From Klebsiella indica (GTDB lineage: Bacteria > Pseudomonadota > Gammaproteobacteria > Enterobacterales > Enterobacteriaceae): 64,000 bases of DNA. The notes under the pieces were generated by a model. The model saw only the letters and a program-made list of their open reading frames with translations, was not told where the DNA came from and did not search any database. This document shows, piece by piece, positions 1-10,419 of this stretch (positions within the stretch are counted from its first letter, which is position 1; every line of letters begins with the position of its first letter). The stretch lies in contig NZ_VCHQ01000001.1 of NCBI RefSeq assembly GCF_005860775.1, forward strand, positions 124,001 to 188,000, written 5' to 3'. Position numbers and translations under genes: made by a program.

Positions 1-1837
1 TCGCGGCTTTACGCAGGTTACTCATCAACGCTTCGAAAGCGATCTGCGCATTATTCTGAGTGATCCCCTGAATCATCGTTTTTTTCTGCTCTTCGGGCAT
101 CGTACCCGCTTTCACGTCGTCCAGCGCCAACAGAACCACGTTACCCTGCATATCAGTGCCGACACCATAGCTCGGTTTGCCCGACTGCGGCAGCGGCAGT
201 GCAAAGACAGACTGGCTCAGGGCGTCCTGACCGGTGCGTGACAGCGTCTGCGGCGCGCCAAAGGCCAGACCTGCGGCTTTCATCGCGTCGTCGCCTTTGC
301 CCGCTTTCAGGGCCGTCAGCAGCTTATCAGCATCCAGCTTCGCCTGCTGCTCCGCCTTATTGTGCTTAACGATATCGCTTACCTGTGATTTGACGTCCGC
401 CAGCGGTTTTACCGCTTCCGGTTTATGTTCGCTGATGCGCAGAACAAACGCACGGTCACCGTCAACGGTGATGATATCGGAGTTGCTGCCGGGCGCACCA
501 TTTTCACCAACCAGACCACCGTTGAAGATAGCGTCAGCAACCGGTTTGAAATTCAGCGCCGACGGCAGGTTATCACGACCAAACCAGCCGGTTTCAACAA
601 CTTTCAGGCCTGCAACCTGGGCGGCACTTGCCAGAGATTCGTTATCGTTGCTCGCCGCATCGCTGACTTTCTGCTGCAACGCATAGTAGGCGTCCAGCGC
701 TTTTTCCTGTTTCACCTTCGCCGCGATCTCAGTACGAACCTCAGACAGCGGTTTAACTTTCGCCGCCTGAACGTCATCAAGACGCGCCACCAGGAAGCCA
801 ACCGAAGATTTAATGACGCCGGAGATCTGACCTTTTTCTTTCAGACCTGCGTTTTTCAGCTCAGGTACGGTTGCCGCATCGTCCAGCCACCCCATATCAC
901 CGCCGTTACGCGCAGAGATAATGTCGGTTGATTTTTCTTTCGCTAAAGTGGCAAAGTCAGCGCCTTTTTTCAGCGCATCAAGCACCGCCTGCGCATCCGC
1001 TTCGGTTTTGGTCTGGATGACGCTATAGCGCTTACGCTGCGGCTGAGTGAACTGATCCTGATGCTGGTCATACCATGCCTGAATTTCTTCGTCCGAAACG
1101 TTTTCCTGCATGTTCGTGGCATCCATCTCGATGTAGCTCACGCGGAACTGCTCAGGCGCCATAAAACGCGCTTGATTCTGCTGGTAATATGCGTTGATTT
1201 CATCGTCAGTGGCAGTTTGTTTCGCTGCCAGCACATTTACGTCGATAGTCGCTTCACGCACCACGCGCTGTTGTGAAACCAGCGCCACCAGTTGGTCAGA
1301 CTCTCCCGGCAGCATAAAGTCGGTACCGGCAACAGCGTTAATCAGCTGCTGAGTCGTCAACTGATTGCGCAGGGCCTGCGCATACTGGTCCGTGGTCATC
1401 CCCATCTGATTAACGATACCGCTAAAGCGCTCGTTATCAAATTTACCGTTCGACTGAAAAGCCTGGGTCTGAAAGATAGCCTGCTTAACCTGCTCGTCAC
1501 TGATGCTAAGGCCAAGTTTACGGGCATACTGGTCGAGCAGCGCCTCGTCAATCAGACGGTTCAGCACCTGTTGACGCATCGCTTTCATGTAATTTTCATT
1601 ACCCGCCAGCTCCGAGAAGCGATCGCCAAGCTGCTGCTGCATACGATTACGCTCGCTGGCGACGGCATTTTCAAATTGGGTTCGACCAATTTCCTGGCCG
1701 TTCACTTTCGCGGCATAGTTGTTACTACCGCCAATCAGGTAACCACTCACCCCAGTCAAAATGAACGAGACGATAATGATACCGAAAATAATCTTAAGCA
1801 CGACGCTATTGGCGGCCGTGCGTAGGTTGTCCATCAT
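1..1837 (-). CDS. ppiD: Periplasmic folding chaperone PpiD (3' end cut by window edge)
   Basis: Inner-membrane-anchored periplasmic chaperone with a parvulin-type domain that works near the SecYEG exit on newly translocated proteins. The visible 612 codons start with MMDNLRTAANS, followed by one hydrophobic anchor (about residues 14-36, rich in I, V and F), a SurA-like N-terminal region, the parvulin region around residues 265-360, and a long C-terminal part. The reading frame is still open at base 1 (ending ..LRKAA), so only about ten C-terminal codons are missing compared with the 623-residue E. coli protein. I start at the first of two adjacent ATG codons, as in E. coli. It lies downstream of hupB in the same direction, but a terminator separates them. 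Confidence 0.96.
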   Translation of the reverse strand, partial: MMDNLRTAANSVVLKIIFGIIIVSFILTGVSGYLIGGSNNYAAKVNGQEIGRTQFENAVASERNRMQQQLGDRFSELAGNENYMKAMRQQVLNRLIDEALLDQYARKLGLSISDEQVKQAIFQTQAFQSNGKFDNERFSGIVNQMGMTTDQYAQALRNQLTTQQLINAVAGTDFMLPGESDQLVALVSQQRVVREATIDVNVLAAKQTATDDEINAYYQQNQARFMAPEQFRVSYIEMDATNMQENVSDEEIQAWYDQHQDQFTQPQRKRYSVIQTKTEADAQAVLDALKKGADFATLAKEKSTDIISARNGGDMGWLDDAATVPELKNAGLKEKGQISGVIKSSVGFLVARLDDVQAAKVKPLSEVRTEIAAKVKQEKALDAYYALQQKVSDAASNDNESLASAAQVAGLKVVETGWFGRDNLPSALNFKPVADAIFNGGLVGENGAPGSNSDIITVDGDRAFVLRISEHKPEAVKPLADVKSQVSDIVKHNKAEQQAKLDADKLLTALKAGKGDDAMKAAGLAFGAPQTLSRTGQDALSQSVFALPLPQSGKPSYGVGTDMQGNVVLLALDDVKAGTMPEEQKKTMIQGITQNNAQIAFEALMSNLRKAA

Positions 1838-1985
1838 GGTGTAACAACGCTCCGCTGTAGATGACTTTTGCTCGCGCAGCATAGCATGCGATAGCCGCCG
1901 CGCGTGAGGACGTATTTTGACAAGAAAACGGGGTGATTGTCAGCCCACAACTGCGTATAAACTCACATAAAGTCGCATTCTGGCA

Positions 1986-2014
1986 AATAAAAAAGGCACA
2001 TCTCGCGATGCGCC
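1986..2014 (-). terminator. Rho-independent terminator of hupB
   Basis: Read leftward, an 8-bp stem (GGCGCATC / GATGTGCC, one G-U pair) with a 4-nt loop is followed by a run of U. It lies 37 bases past the hupB stop codon. Confidence 0.8.
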
Positions 2015-2050
2015 CTTGTACTTCGTCACAGACCCCAATGGGGAAATCGA

Positions 2051-2323
2051 TCAGTTTACCGCGTCTTTCAGCGCTTTACCGGCACGGAAACCCGGTACTT
2101 TAGCGGCTGCAATAGTGATTTCTTTACCTGTTTGCGGATTGCGACCGGTACGGGCAGCGCGTTCTTTAACAGCAAAAGTACCAAACCCTACCAGCGCAAC
2201 GTCATCCCCAGCCTGCAGAGATTCAGTAACAGAAGCGATTAAAGCATCTAACGCACGTCCAGCTGCGGCTTTAGAAATGTCCGCGCCGGCAGCAATTTTG
2301 TCAATCAGTTGAGATTTATTCAC
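2051..2323 (-). CDS. hupB: DNA-binding protein HU-beta
   Basis: Nucleoid protein that, with HU-alpha, bends and compacts DNA. The 90-residue product has the whole HU fold: [12 protein letters not shown]-terminus, the GFGTF core turn, the flexible DNA-binding arm containing [12 protein letters not shown], and the [16 protein letters not shown] end. Length equals the family standard. It sits between lon and ppiD as in E. coli and has its own promoter and terminator. Confidence 0.98.
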   Translation of the reverse strand: MNKSQLIDKIAAGADISKAAAGRALDALIASVTESLQAGDDVALVGFGTFAVKERAARTGRNPQTGKEITIAAAKVPGFRAGKALKDAVN

Positions 2324-2387
2324 TGTTCTCTTCCTCTCTTTATAATTTATATCGCACCAGAATCCTTCGTGATGCGACCGCGCAGCA

Positions 2388-2416
2388 GTTATATCAGGAC
2401 TGTCATGCCCTTACAA
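2388..2416 (-). promoter_or_regulatory. Candidate sigma-70 promoter of hupB
   Basis: Read leftward: TTGTAA (-35), 17-base spacer, TATAAC (-10). It lies about 65 bases before the hupB start codon. Prediction from motif match only; E. coli hupB has several promoters and others may lie nearby. Confidence 0.5.
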
Positions 2417-2462
2417 CAGAGTTGTAATTGACCCCCCTGCCAGCAATCTAAGTTAGCGAGAC

Positions 2463-2499
2463 AAAAAAAGGCTGGCAAGTACGAATTTACTTACCAGCC
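2463..2499 (-). terminator. Rho-independent terminator of lon
   Basis: Read leftward, a 12-bp stem (GGCTGGTAAGTA with TACTTGCCAGCC, one G-U pair) and 6-nt loop precede seven U. It lies 30 bases after the lon stop. Confidence 0.9.
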
Positions 2500-2531
2500 C
2501 TATTTTTCTTAGCGCTCTTTGCGCAAAATCA

Positions 2532-4886
2532 CTATTTAACCGTGACAGCTTCCATACCAAACGGCGCGTTCTGCAACGCAAGTGTCAGAACTTCCTCGAT
2601 TCGTTTCACCGGATGGATATCTAAATCGGCAATAACGTTTTCCGGAATTTCTTCAAGGTCACGCTTATTTTCATCAGGAATCAGAACAGTCTTAATGCCA
2701 CCGCGATGTGCGGCAAGCAGTTTTTCCTTCAGACCACCAATAGGCAATACCTGGCCACGCAGGGTAATTTCCCCGGTCATTGCCACATCAGCGCGCACCG
2801 GATTGCCGGTCAGACAAGAAACCAGCGCGGTGCACATTGCAATACCGGCGCTTGGACCATCTTTCGGCGTCGCCCCTTCCGGTACGTGAACGTGAATATC
2901 ACGTTTTTCGTAAAAGTCTGAGTTAATTCCCAGCTTGTCCGCCCGTGAACGCACCACGGTCAGCGCGGCCTGAATCGACTCCTGCATAACCTCGCCCAGT
3001 GAACCGGTATAAGTCAGCTTACCTTTACCCGGAACGCAGGCGGTTTCAATGGTCAGCAGATCGCCCCCCACTTCCGTCCATGCCAGGCCAGTGACCTGAC
3101 CCACGCGGTTTTCGCTATCCGCGCGCCCATAGTCATAGCGCTGTACGCCGAGGTAGTCATGCAGATTGTCACCGTTAATCTCGATGTGTTTCAGCGACTT
3201 ATCCAGCAGCAGCTGTTTCACCGCTTTGCGGCACAGTTTCGAAATTTCGCGTTCCAGACCACGCACGCCCGCTTCTCGGGTGTAGTAACGAATGATGCTG
3301 ATAATCGCGCTATCGTCCACCGTCAGTTCACCTTTCTTCAGCGCATTACGCTCAATCTGTTTCGACAGCAGGTGACGTTTAGCGATGTTCAGCTTTTCAT
3401 CCTCGGTATAGCCGGAGAGACGAATCACTTCCATACGGTCCAGCAGCGGCGCCGGGATGTTCATGGAGTTGGACGTCGCCACAAACATCACATCGCTGAG
3501 ATCGTAATCCACTTCCAGATAGTGATCGTTAAAGGCCACGTTCTGTTCCGGATCCAAAACTTCCAGTAGCGCCGAGGCCGGATCGCCGCGCATATCCGAC
3601 GACATTTTGTCGATCTCATCAAGCAGAAACAGCGGGTTTTTAACCCCCACTTTCGCCATTTTCTGGATCAGTTTGCCCGGCATCGAACCAATATAGGTCC
3701 GACGGTGACCGCGGATTTCCGCCTCATCGCGCACGCCGCCCAGCGCCATACGCACATACTTACGCCCGGTTGCTTTGGCGATGGACTGGCCCAGAGAGGT
3801 TTTACCCACGCCCGGAGGCCCTACCAGGCACAGAATCGGCCCTTTGAGCTTGTTAACACGACTCTGCACTGCGAGGTATTCAAGGATGCGATCTTTCACA
3901 CGTTCCAGACCGTAATGGTCAGTATCAAGGATCTCCTGAGCCTGGCGCAGATCTTTTTTCACTTTACTGCGGGCATTCCACGGTACCTGAACCATCCAGT
4001 CGATGTAACCGCGAACGACGGTTGCTTCCGCCGACATCGGAGACATCATTTTCAGTTTTTGCAGTTCCGCTTCGGTTTTCTCTTTGGCCTCTTTCGGCAT
4101 TTTTGCCGCATCGATCTTACGCTTCAGCGCTTCGTTCTCATCCGGCGCGTCATCCATCTCGCCGAGTTCTTTTTGAATGGCTTTCATTTGCTCATTCAGA
4201 TAGTACTCGCGCTGAGATTTTTCCATCTGCTTTTTCACACGGTTGCGAATGCGCTTCTCAACCTGTAGCAGATCGATTTCTGATTCCATCATCGCCATCA
4301 GATATTCCAGACGCTCATTAACGTCGGACATTTCCAGAACGGACTGTTTGTCTGCCAGCTTCAGCGGCATATGTGCAGCGATGGTATCGGCCAGGCGTGC
4401 CGGATCGTCAATGCTATTCAGTGAGGTCAGCACTTCCGGCGGAATTTTTTTGTTCAGCTTGATGTAGCCTTCAAACTGGCTGATAGCAGTACGAACCAGC
4501 ACTTCTTGCTCGCGTTCGTCAATCGTCGGCGATTCAAGATATTCCGCTTTGGCGGAAAAATGTTCGCCATTATCAGACAGCGCTGAAATACGCGCACGCT
4601 GCAAGCCTTCCACCAGCACTTTAACAGTACCGTCCGGCAGCTTCAGCATTTGCAAAATAGAGGCCACGGTCCCGACGGTGAAAAGATCGTTTACACCCGG
4701 CTCATCCGTCGACGCTTCTTTCTGCGCAACCAGCATGATTTTTTTATCATGGTCCATGGCCGCTTCGAGACAACGGATAGATTTTTCCCGCCCAACAAAC
4801 AGGGGTATGACCATGTGCGGATAAACCACCACATCGCGCAACGGCAATACGGGGATTTCAATGCGTTCAGAACGCTCAGGATTCAT
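2532..4886 (-). CDS. lon: ATP-dependent serine protease Lon
   Basis: Cytosolic AAA+ protease that degrades damaged proteins and regulators such as SulA and RcsA. The product has 784 residues, the E. coli length. In order: N-terminal substrate-binding region (to about 300), AAA+ module with Walker A GPPGVGKT near 356-363 and Walker [10 protein letters not shown], then the protease domain with the Ser-Lys dyad: the serine is in DGPSAGIAM (S679 by E. coli numbering) and the lysine in [13 protein letters not shown] (K722). It is monocistronic here, with a heat-shock promoter upstream and a strong terminator downstream. Confidence 0.98.
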   Translation of the reverse strand: MNPERSERIEIPVLPLRDVVVYPHMVIPLFVGREKSIRCLEAAMDHDKKIMLVAQKEASTDEPGVNDLFTVGTVASILQMLKLPDGTVKVLVEGLQRARISALSDNGEHFSAKAEYLESPTIDEREQEVLVRTAISQFEGYIKLNKKIPPEVLTSLNSIDDPARLADTIAAHMPLKLADKQSVLEMSDVNERLEYLMAMMESEIDLLQVEKRIRNRVKKQMEKSQREYYLNEQMKAIQKELGEMDDAPDENEALKRKIDAAKMPKEAKEKTEAELQKLKMMSPMSAEATVVRGYIDWMVQVPWNARSKVKKDLRQAQEILDTDHYGLERVKDRILEYLAVQSRVNKLKGPILCLVGPPGVGKTSLGQSIAKATGRKYVRMALGGVRDEAEIRGHRRTYIGSMPGKLIQKMAKVGVKNPLFLLDEIDKMSSDMRGDPASALLEVLDPEQNVAFNDHYLEVDYDLSDVMFVATSNSMNIPAPLLDRMEVIRLSGYTEDEKLNIAKRHLLSKQIERNALKKGELTVDDSAIISIIRYYTREAGVRGLEREISKLCRKAVKQLLLDKSLKHIEINGDNLHDYLGVQRYDYGRADSENRVGQVTGLAWTEVGGDLLTIETACVPGKGKLTYTGSLGEVMQESIQAALTVVRSRADKLGINSDFYEKRDIHVHVPEGATPKDGPSAGIAMCTALVSCLTGNPVRADVAMTGEITLRGQVLPIGGLKEKLLAAHRGGIKTVLIPDENKRDLEEIPENVIADLDIHPVKRIEEVLTLALQNAPFGMEAVTVK

Positions 4887-4966
4887 AGAGCTCTCTCTTA
4901 GTTTAAAGTCCGCCAGGTAGACGACGACGCAATTCCATCACGCGCCGCCGTTAATATGTAAGCAGT

Positions 4967-4994
4967 ATATGGGGATGTATTCCATACATTCAAC
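4967..4994 (-). promoter_or_regulatory. Sigma-32 heat-shock promoter of lon
   Basis: Read leftward: GTTGAA (-35), 14-base spacer, CCCCATAT (-10), very close to the RpoH consensus CTTGAA-N13/15-CCCCATnT. It lies about 80 bases before the lon start, where E. coli lon has its heat-shock promoter. Confidence 0.85.
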
Positions 4995-5009
4995 GGCGGG
5001 AATGCAGGA

Positions 5010-5042
5010 AAAATAAAAGGGGAGATAAAATCCCCCCTTTTT
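5010..5042 (-). terminator. Terminator of the clpPX operon
   Basis: Read leftward, an 8-bp G-rich stem (GGGGGGAT with ATCTCCCC, one mismatch), a 3-nt loop, then TTTTATTTTT. It lies about 30 bases past the clpX stop. Confidence 0.75.
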
Positions 5043-5068
5043 GTTAACTGCTTGAGCGAACTGGCTAA

Positions 5069-6343
5069 TTATTCACCAGAAGCCTGCTGTGCTTCCGGTT
5101 TGCCGTAAATCAGCAGCGGCTTGCTTTGTCCATCAATAACCGAAGCGTCGATGACCACTTTTTCGACATCTTCCATTGACGGCAGATCGTACATGGTATC
5201 AAGCAGCGCGGCTTCAACAATAGAACGCAGGCCACGTGCGCCGGTTTTACGCGCCATTGCTTTCTTAGCGATAGCGTCCAGCGCTTCGTCACGGAACTCC
5301 AGCTCGACCCCTTCCAGATTAAACAACGCCTGATACTGCTTGGTCAGCGCGTTTTTCGGCTCTTTGAGGATCTGAATCAACGCGTCTTCGCTCAGTTCGT
5401 TCAGGGTTGCCACCACCGGCAGACGACCAATAAACTCAGGAATCAAACCAAATTTGATCAGATCCTCCGGCTCAACCTGTGACAGCAGTTCGCCCTCGCT
5501 GGCTTTATCGGACTTAGCCTTAACCGTCGCGCCGAAACCAATACCAGAACCGGTTTCGACACGGTGGGAAATGACCTTATCCAGACCGGCAAACGCGCCG
5601 CCGCAGATAAACAGGATCTTAGAGGTGTCAACCTGCAGGAACTCCTGCTGCGGATGCTTGCGGCCCCCCTGCGGCGGAACCGCGGCCACGGTGCCTTCAA
5701 TAAGCTTCAACAACGCCTGCTGGACGCCTTCGCCAGAAACATCGCGGGTGATCGACGGGTTATCCGATTTACGGGAAATTTTGTCAATCTCATCAATATA
5801 GACGATACCGCGCTGGGCTTTCTGTACGTCGTAATCACACTTCTGCAGCAGCTTCTGGATGATGTTTTCGACATCCTCACCCACATAACCCGCTTCGGTC
5901 AGCGTAGTCGCATCAGCCATGGTGAACGGAACATCCAGCAGACGCGCCAGCGTTTCCGCCAGTAACGTTTTACCGGAGCCGGTCGGCCCGATCAGCAAAA
6001 TGTTGCTTTTGCCCAGTTCAACACCGTTGCTGGTATCACCGTTACGCAGGCGTTTATAGTGGTTATATACCGCCACTGCCAGCACTTTTTTCGCCGGTTC
6101 CTGACCGATAACGTAATCGTCCAGATGATGGCGAATTTCGTGCGGAGTCGGCAATGCGCTGCGCTCACGATGCGGCGCAACTTCTTTAATCTCTTCGCGA
6201 ATGATGTCGTTACATAAATCAACACATTCGTCGCAGATATACACGGATGGCCCGGCGATTAGCTTACGCACTTCATGCTGGCTCTTGCCGCAAAAAGAGC
6301 AGTACAACAGTTTGCCCGAACCATCTTTGCGTTTATCTGTCAT
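5069..6343 (-). CDS. clpX: ClpX, ATPase subunit of the ClpXP protease
   Basis: AAA+ unfoldase that recognises tagged substrates (for example ssrA-tagged) and feeds them to ClpP. The start is [11 protein letters not shown], giving 424 residues as in E. coli; an upstream in-frame ATG 16 codons earlier would add a non-conserved leader. Visible elements: N-terminal zinc domain (CSFCGK and CDECVDLC), Walker A GPTGSGKT, pore loop GYVG, RKH loop (GGRKHP), and the IGF loop [10 protein letters not shown] that docks on ClpP. It follows clpP, separated by about 130 bases. Confidence 0.98.
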   Translation of the reverse strand: MTDKRKDGSGKLLYCSFCGKSQHEVRKLIAGPSVYICDECVDLCNDIIREEIKEVAPHRERSALPTPHEIRHHLDDYVIGQEPAKKVLAVAVYNHYKRLRNGDTSNGVELGKSNILLIGPTGSGKTLLAETLARLLDVPFTMADATTLTEAGYVGEDVENIIQKLLQKCDYDVQKAQRGIVYIDEIDKISRKSDNPSITRDVSGEGVQQALLKLIEGTVAAVPPQGGRKHPQQEFLQVDTSKILFICGGAFAGLDKVISHRVETGSGIGFGATVKAKSDKASEGELLSQVEPEDLIKFGLIPEFIGRLPVVATLNELSEDALIQILKEPKNALTKQYQALFNLEGVELEFRDEALDAIAKKAMARKTGARGLRSIVEAALLDTMYDLPSMEDVEKVVIDASVIDGQSKPLLIYGKPEAQQASGE

Positions 6344-6473
6344 GAGTCCAAACCCCTTATTAAGTTCTTTGTGCCGCACACAACGACGCAAATGCCATTC
6401 TCAGGCGCAAACCGCGATAAGCGTTGTGCCGCCCTCCTTCAAACAAGTATAGCGGCCCCCTTGCGCCAGGGCA

Positions 6474-7097
6474 TCAATTACGATGAGTCAAAATGGAGTC
6501 GACGAGGCCGTATTCCACTGATTCGGAGGCAGACAGGAAACGATCGCGCTCGGTATCACGCTCGATCTGCTCCAGAGATTGACCCGTATGGTGCGCCATC
6601 AGTTCATTCATGCGGCCTTTCACCTTCAGGATCTCACGGGCGTGGATTTCGATATCCGTCGCCTGACCCTGATAGCCGCCCAGCGGCTGATGAATCATCA
6701 CGCGGGAGTTGGGCAGGCAGAAACGCTTACCTTTCGCCCCGGCCGTCAGCAGGAACGCCCCCATAGACGCCGCCTGGCCCATACAAATGGTGCTCACGTC
6801 AGGCTTAATGAATTGCATGGTGTCGTAGATTGACATCCCTGCGGTAATCACGCCGCCAGGAGAGTTAATGTACAGATAGATATCTTTTTCCGGGTTCTCC
6901 GCTTCCAGAAACAGCATCTGCGCCACGATCAGGTTCGCCATATGGTCTTCGACCTGGCCGGTCAGGAAAATGACGCGCTCCTTAAGCAGACGGGAGTAAA
7001 TATCAAATGAACGTTCGCCGCGTGAGGTCTGTTCAATGACCATCGGCACCAGGGCCATATGGGGTGCAAAGTTATCTCGTTCGCCACTGTATGACAT
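6474..7097 (-). CDS. clpP: ClpP serine protease subunit
   Basis: Barrel-shaped peptidase partner of ClpX and ClpA. At 207 residues it matches E. coli exactly. The catalytic triad is intact: S111 in GQAASMG, H136 in VMIHQPLG, D185 in ERDRFLSA. The N-terminal propeptide ends before ALVPMVIEQ (A15 of the precursor), the usual self-processing site. It is the first gene of clpPX and has a heat-shock promoter upstream. Confidence 0.98.
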   Translation of the reverse strand: MSYSGERDNFAPHMALVPMVIEQTSRGERSFDIYSRLLKERVIFLTGQVEDHMANLIVAQMLFLEAENPEKDIYLYINSPGGVITAGMSIYDTMQFIKPDVSTICMGQAASMGAFLLTAGAKGKRFCLPNSRVMIHQPLGGYQGQATDIEIHAREILKVKGRMNELMAHHTGQSLEQIERDTERDRFLSASESVEYGLVDSILTHRN

Positions 7098-7250
7098 TTT
7101 CCGTCTCCTGGATTAATTTGAAAAAAACCGCTGCACTGATTGTAACCTTACGGACGGATTATCAGCCAGAATTTCTGCTGTCGGGCAGAAGTGCATAGAT
7201 GCACGCTTCATTACGGCGCATGATTATGCCAATGCAGTTACCTTCCCCGG
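7098..7250. other. Leader region of clpP
   Basis: About 150 bases between the heat-shock promoter and the clpP start. It contains a short hairpin-forming stretch (tgcat-aga-tgca) but no gene or other strong motif that I can see. Confidence 0.4.
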
Positions 7251-7279
7251 TTATGGGGATGGCGTTACCATAATTCAAG
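7251..7279 (-). promoter_or_regulatory. Sigma-32 heat-shock promoter of clpP
   Basis: Read leftward: CTTGAA (-35, exact), 15-base spacer, CCCCATAA (-10, one mismatch to CCCCATnT). It predicts an about 150-base leader before clpP. Known RpoH control of clpPX in E. coli agrees. Confidence 0.82.
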
Positions 7280-7352
7280 CATAACAATCTTTTGCTGTAA
7301 CGCTATCACTGAAATTGCCTTTTCTCGCGCTTCCAGAGGCGATCATTGCCGT

Positions 7353-7386
7353 AAAAAAACCCGCGGCCTTTCGGCAACGGGTTTTG
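7353..7386 (-). terminator. Terminator of tig
   Basis: Read leftward, AACCCG pairs with CGGGTT around an inner GCC-GAAA-GGC tetraloop hairpin, followed by seven T. It starts about 26 bases after the tig stop. Confidence 0.85.
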
Positions 7387-7412
7387 CTCAGACCTTAAAC
7401 CTTGAGGCGAAA

Positions 7413-8720
<1,308 letters not shown>

Positions 8721-8858
8721 TCAAAAAAATCACAGTGCTCGGTCAACTCTGGAATCGCGAGAAAGTTGCCTCGCAGAACCGGGATGCCTTCTTCAAATGA
8801 GAAACACATTCCCTGTCGTCAGAATCATCCCGAAGACATTCATAATAAAAGACGCGGC

Positions 8859-8887
8859 ATTATAGCGGCATCACTTTGGTGAGTCGA
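8859..8887 (-). promoter_or_regulatory. Candidate sigma-70 promoter of tig
   Basis: Read leftward: TCGACT (-35, 4 of 6), 17-base spacer, perfect TATAAT (-10). This implies an about 140-base leader. The 346-base bolA-tig interval holds only this and the bolA terminator. Confidence 0.5.
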
Positions 8888-8979
8888 GAACGGTTGTCAC
8901 CCACTGCTGCGGCTTTTTTCACATTTCCCGCGCAAATTTGCCGGTAAAAATGCGCAATCAGCACATTTTCCAGGCAAAA

Positions 8980-9003
8980 CAAAACGGCCCGCAGGCCGTT
9001 TTT
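8980..9003. terminator. Bidirectional-looking terminator after bolA
   Basis: An 8-bp stem (AAACGGCC with GGCCGTTT) and 4-nt loop with T-rich flanks in both directions. It lies about 55 bases past the bolA stop and serves leftward transcription; nothing rightward needs it here. Confidence 0.75.
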
Positions 9004-9057
9004 GATAAATCTTCACGCAACATACTGGAAAAGCGCCAGCGGATGCAAATGTGATTT

Positions 9058-9375
9058 CTACGCGATGCTTCCGGCACCCCGACAAGGCGGAGAAGCAAAG
9101 ACGGTATCCTGCAGTCCTTCCCACTCTTTTATTGTGTAAGTATGCAGCGCCAGGGCGTGCACGGTGCTTGATAGTTCCTCCGTCAACGTCCCATAAATCA
9201 TACGGTGACGATTAAGAAAACGCTCGCCGAGGAAGCGCTCACTCACCAGCACCACTTTAAAATGACTTTCAGAGCCCGCAGGAACGTTGTGGCGATAGCT
9301 CTCATCCACGACTTCAAGATACATCGGGTCGAACGCTGCCCTAAGTTTTGCTTCGATCTGTTCACGTATCATCAT
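9058..9375 (-). CDS. bolA: Transcriptional regulator / Fe-S-linked morphogene BolA
   Basis: Stress- and stationary-phase protein affecting cell shape and biofilm; family members pair with monothiol glutaredoxins. The 105-residue product begins [15 protein letters not shown] after a GGAGGAG ribosome site and contains the conserved [19 protein letters not shown] block and the [13 protein letters not shown] helix. The frame stays open 12 codons further upstream, but that extension is Arg-rich and not conserved. It is divergent from yajG. Confidence 0.97.
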   Translation of the reverse strand: MMIREQIEAKLRAAFDPMYLEVVDESYRHNVPAGSESHFKVVLVSERFLGERFLNRHRMIYGTLTEELSSTVHALALHTYTIKEWEGLQDTVFASPPCRGAGSIA

Positions 9376-9661
9376 GAATTTTCTCCTCCGACAACGCTGT
9401 ATTGCCGCCATTCCCTTTAAATGTTAGCCGCTTTTACCGCTTCCATTAGGCGAAAACAACAAAAAATTAGCATTTCTCTGATATTTTCCGTCAAACGTAT
9501 TGGGTTTACTGATTCTGCATCCCGGAAGACCTGCCTGGATCGCGATAATCACTGCGCCAGGGACAGAAAATGCACAAGACGATGAATTTACATACGTTGC
9601 TACTTCCCCTTGCCGTTGGCGATGTTATGATGGCGAGAATTTTCCTCAATTACCCCAAATA
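9376..9661. other. bolA/yajG divergent regulatory region
   Basis: Non-coding stretch carrying the upstream control of leftward bolA and, at its right end, an ERIC repeat before yajG. I do not see a promoter good enough to place; bolA in E. coli uses a growth-phase (RpoS) promoter here. Confidence 0.4.
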
Positions 9662-9770
9662 GTTCGTGCGGCAGGAAGGCAGCAAGAAAGCGCCCGGGAG
9701 CTTACTGAAGTCAGTGACCGGGAAAGTAAACGAAGCTAACCGCGCTGTCGCCTGAAGTATGGCGGGTATG
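9662..9770 (+). repeat. ERIC element upstream of yajG
   Basis: About 109 bases follow the ERIC consensus: left end TTCG..GCAGGAAGGC, core GGGAGCTTACTGAAGTCAGTGACC (the hairpin region), and right end CCTGAAGTATGGCGGGTATG. It is diverged but full length without the larger insert seen in two other copies. It ends 28 bases before the yajG start, so it is transcribed as part of the yajG leader or lies in its promoter. Confidence 0.8.
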
Positions 9771-9797
9771 ACCACTTCATGCGTTGAGACCCTGAAC

Positions 9798-10376
9798 ATG
9801 TTTAAGAAAATTATTTTTCCTTTGGTCGCGCTGTTTATGCTGGCTGGATGCGCCACTCCACCGACCACCATTGATGTTTCACCGAAAATCACCCTGCCCC
9901 AGCAGGATCCAAGCCTGATGGGCGTGACCGTGAGCATTAACGGCGCCGATCAGCGGCCGGATCAGGCGCTGGCAAAAGTCACTCGCAATGATCAACTGGT
10001 TACGTTAACCGCCTCCCGCGATCTGCGTTTCCTGCTACAGGAAGTGCTTGAGAAACAGATGACCGCTCGCGGCTATATGATTGGCCCGAACGGCGCGGTT
10101 GACCTGCAGATTATCGTCAACAAACTGTACGCCGATGTTTCTCAGGGCAACTTGCGCTACAACATCGCCACCACAGCCGATATTGCGATTATCGCCACCG
10201 CCGCAAACGGTAACAAAATGACCAAAAATTATCGTGCAAACTACTCTGTTGATGGCGCATTCCAGGCCACTAACCAGAATATCGCCAATGCGGTTAATAG
10301 CGTCCTGACCGACACCATCGCCGATATGGCGCAGGACACCAGCATTCACGATTTCATCAAGCAAAACGCGCATTAA
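9798..10376 (+). CDS. yajG: Lipoprotein YajG
   Basis: Putative envelope lipoprotein of unknown function (YajG family). The 192-residue start MFKKIIFPLVALFML leads into the lipobox LAGC (cysteine at 19), with no Asp at +2, so outer-membrane sorting is expected. An upstream in-frame ATG would add 13 residues absent in E. coli and would put the start inside the ERIC repeat, so I reject it. It precedes ampG by 43 bases and the two are probably co-transcribed, as in E. coli. Confidence 0.95.
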   Translation: MFKKIIFPLVALFMLAGCATPPTTIDVSPKITLPQQDPSLMGVTVSINGADQRPDQALAKVTRNDQLVTLTASRDLRFLLQEVLEKQMTARGYMIGPNGAVDLQIIVNKLYADVSQGNLRYNIATTADIAIIATAANGNKMTKNYRANYSVDGAFQATNQNIANAVNSVLTDTIADMAQDTSIHDFIKQNAH

Positions 10377-10381
10377 TGAAT

Positions 10382-10410
10382 CACAGACCTGGCCTCTGGC
10401 CAGGTCTGTG
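10382..10410 (+). other. Perfect hairpin between yajG and ampG
   Basis: A perfect 13-bp stem (CACAGACCTGGCC with its complement) and 3-nt loop. There is no T-run after it, so it is not a classical terminator. It ends 9 bases before the ampG ATG and includes the bases where its ribosome site should be. Confidence 0.75.
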
Positions 10411-10419
10411 CGATACGCC

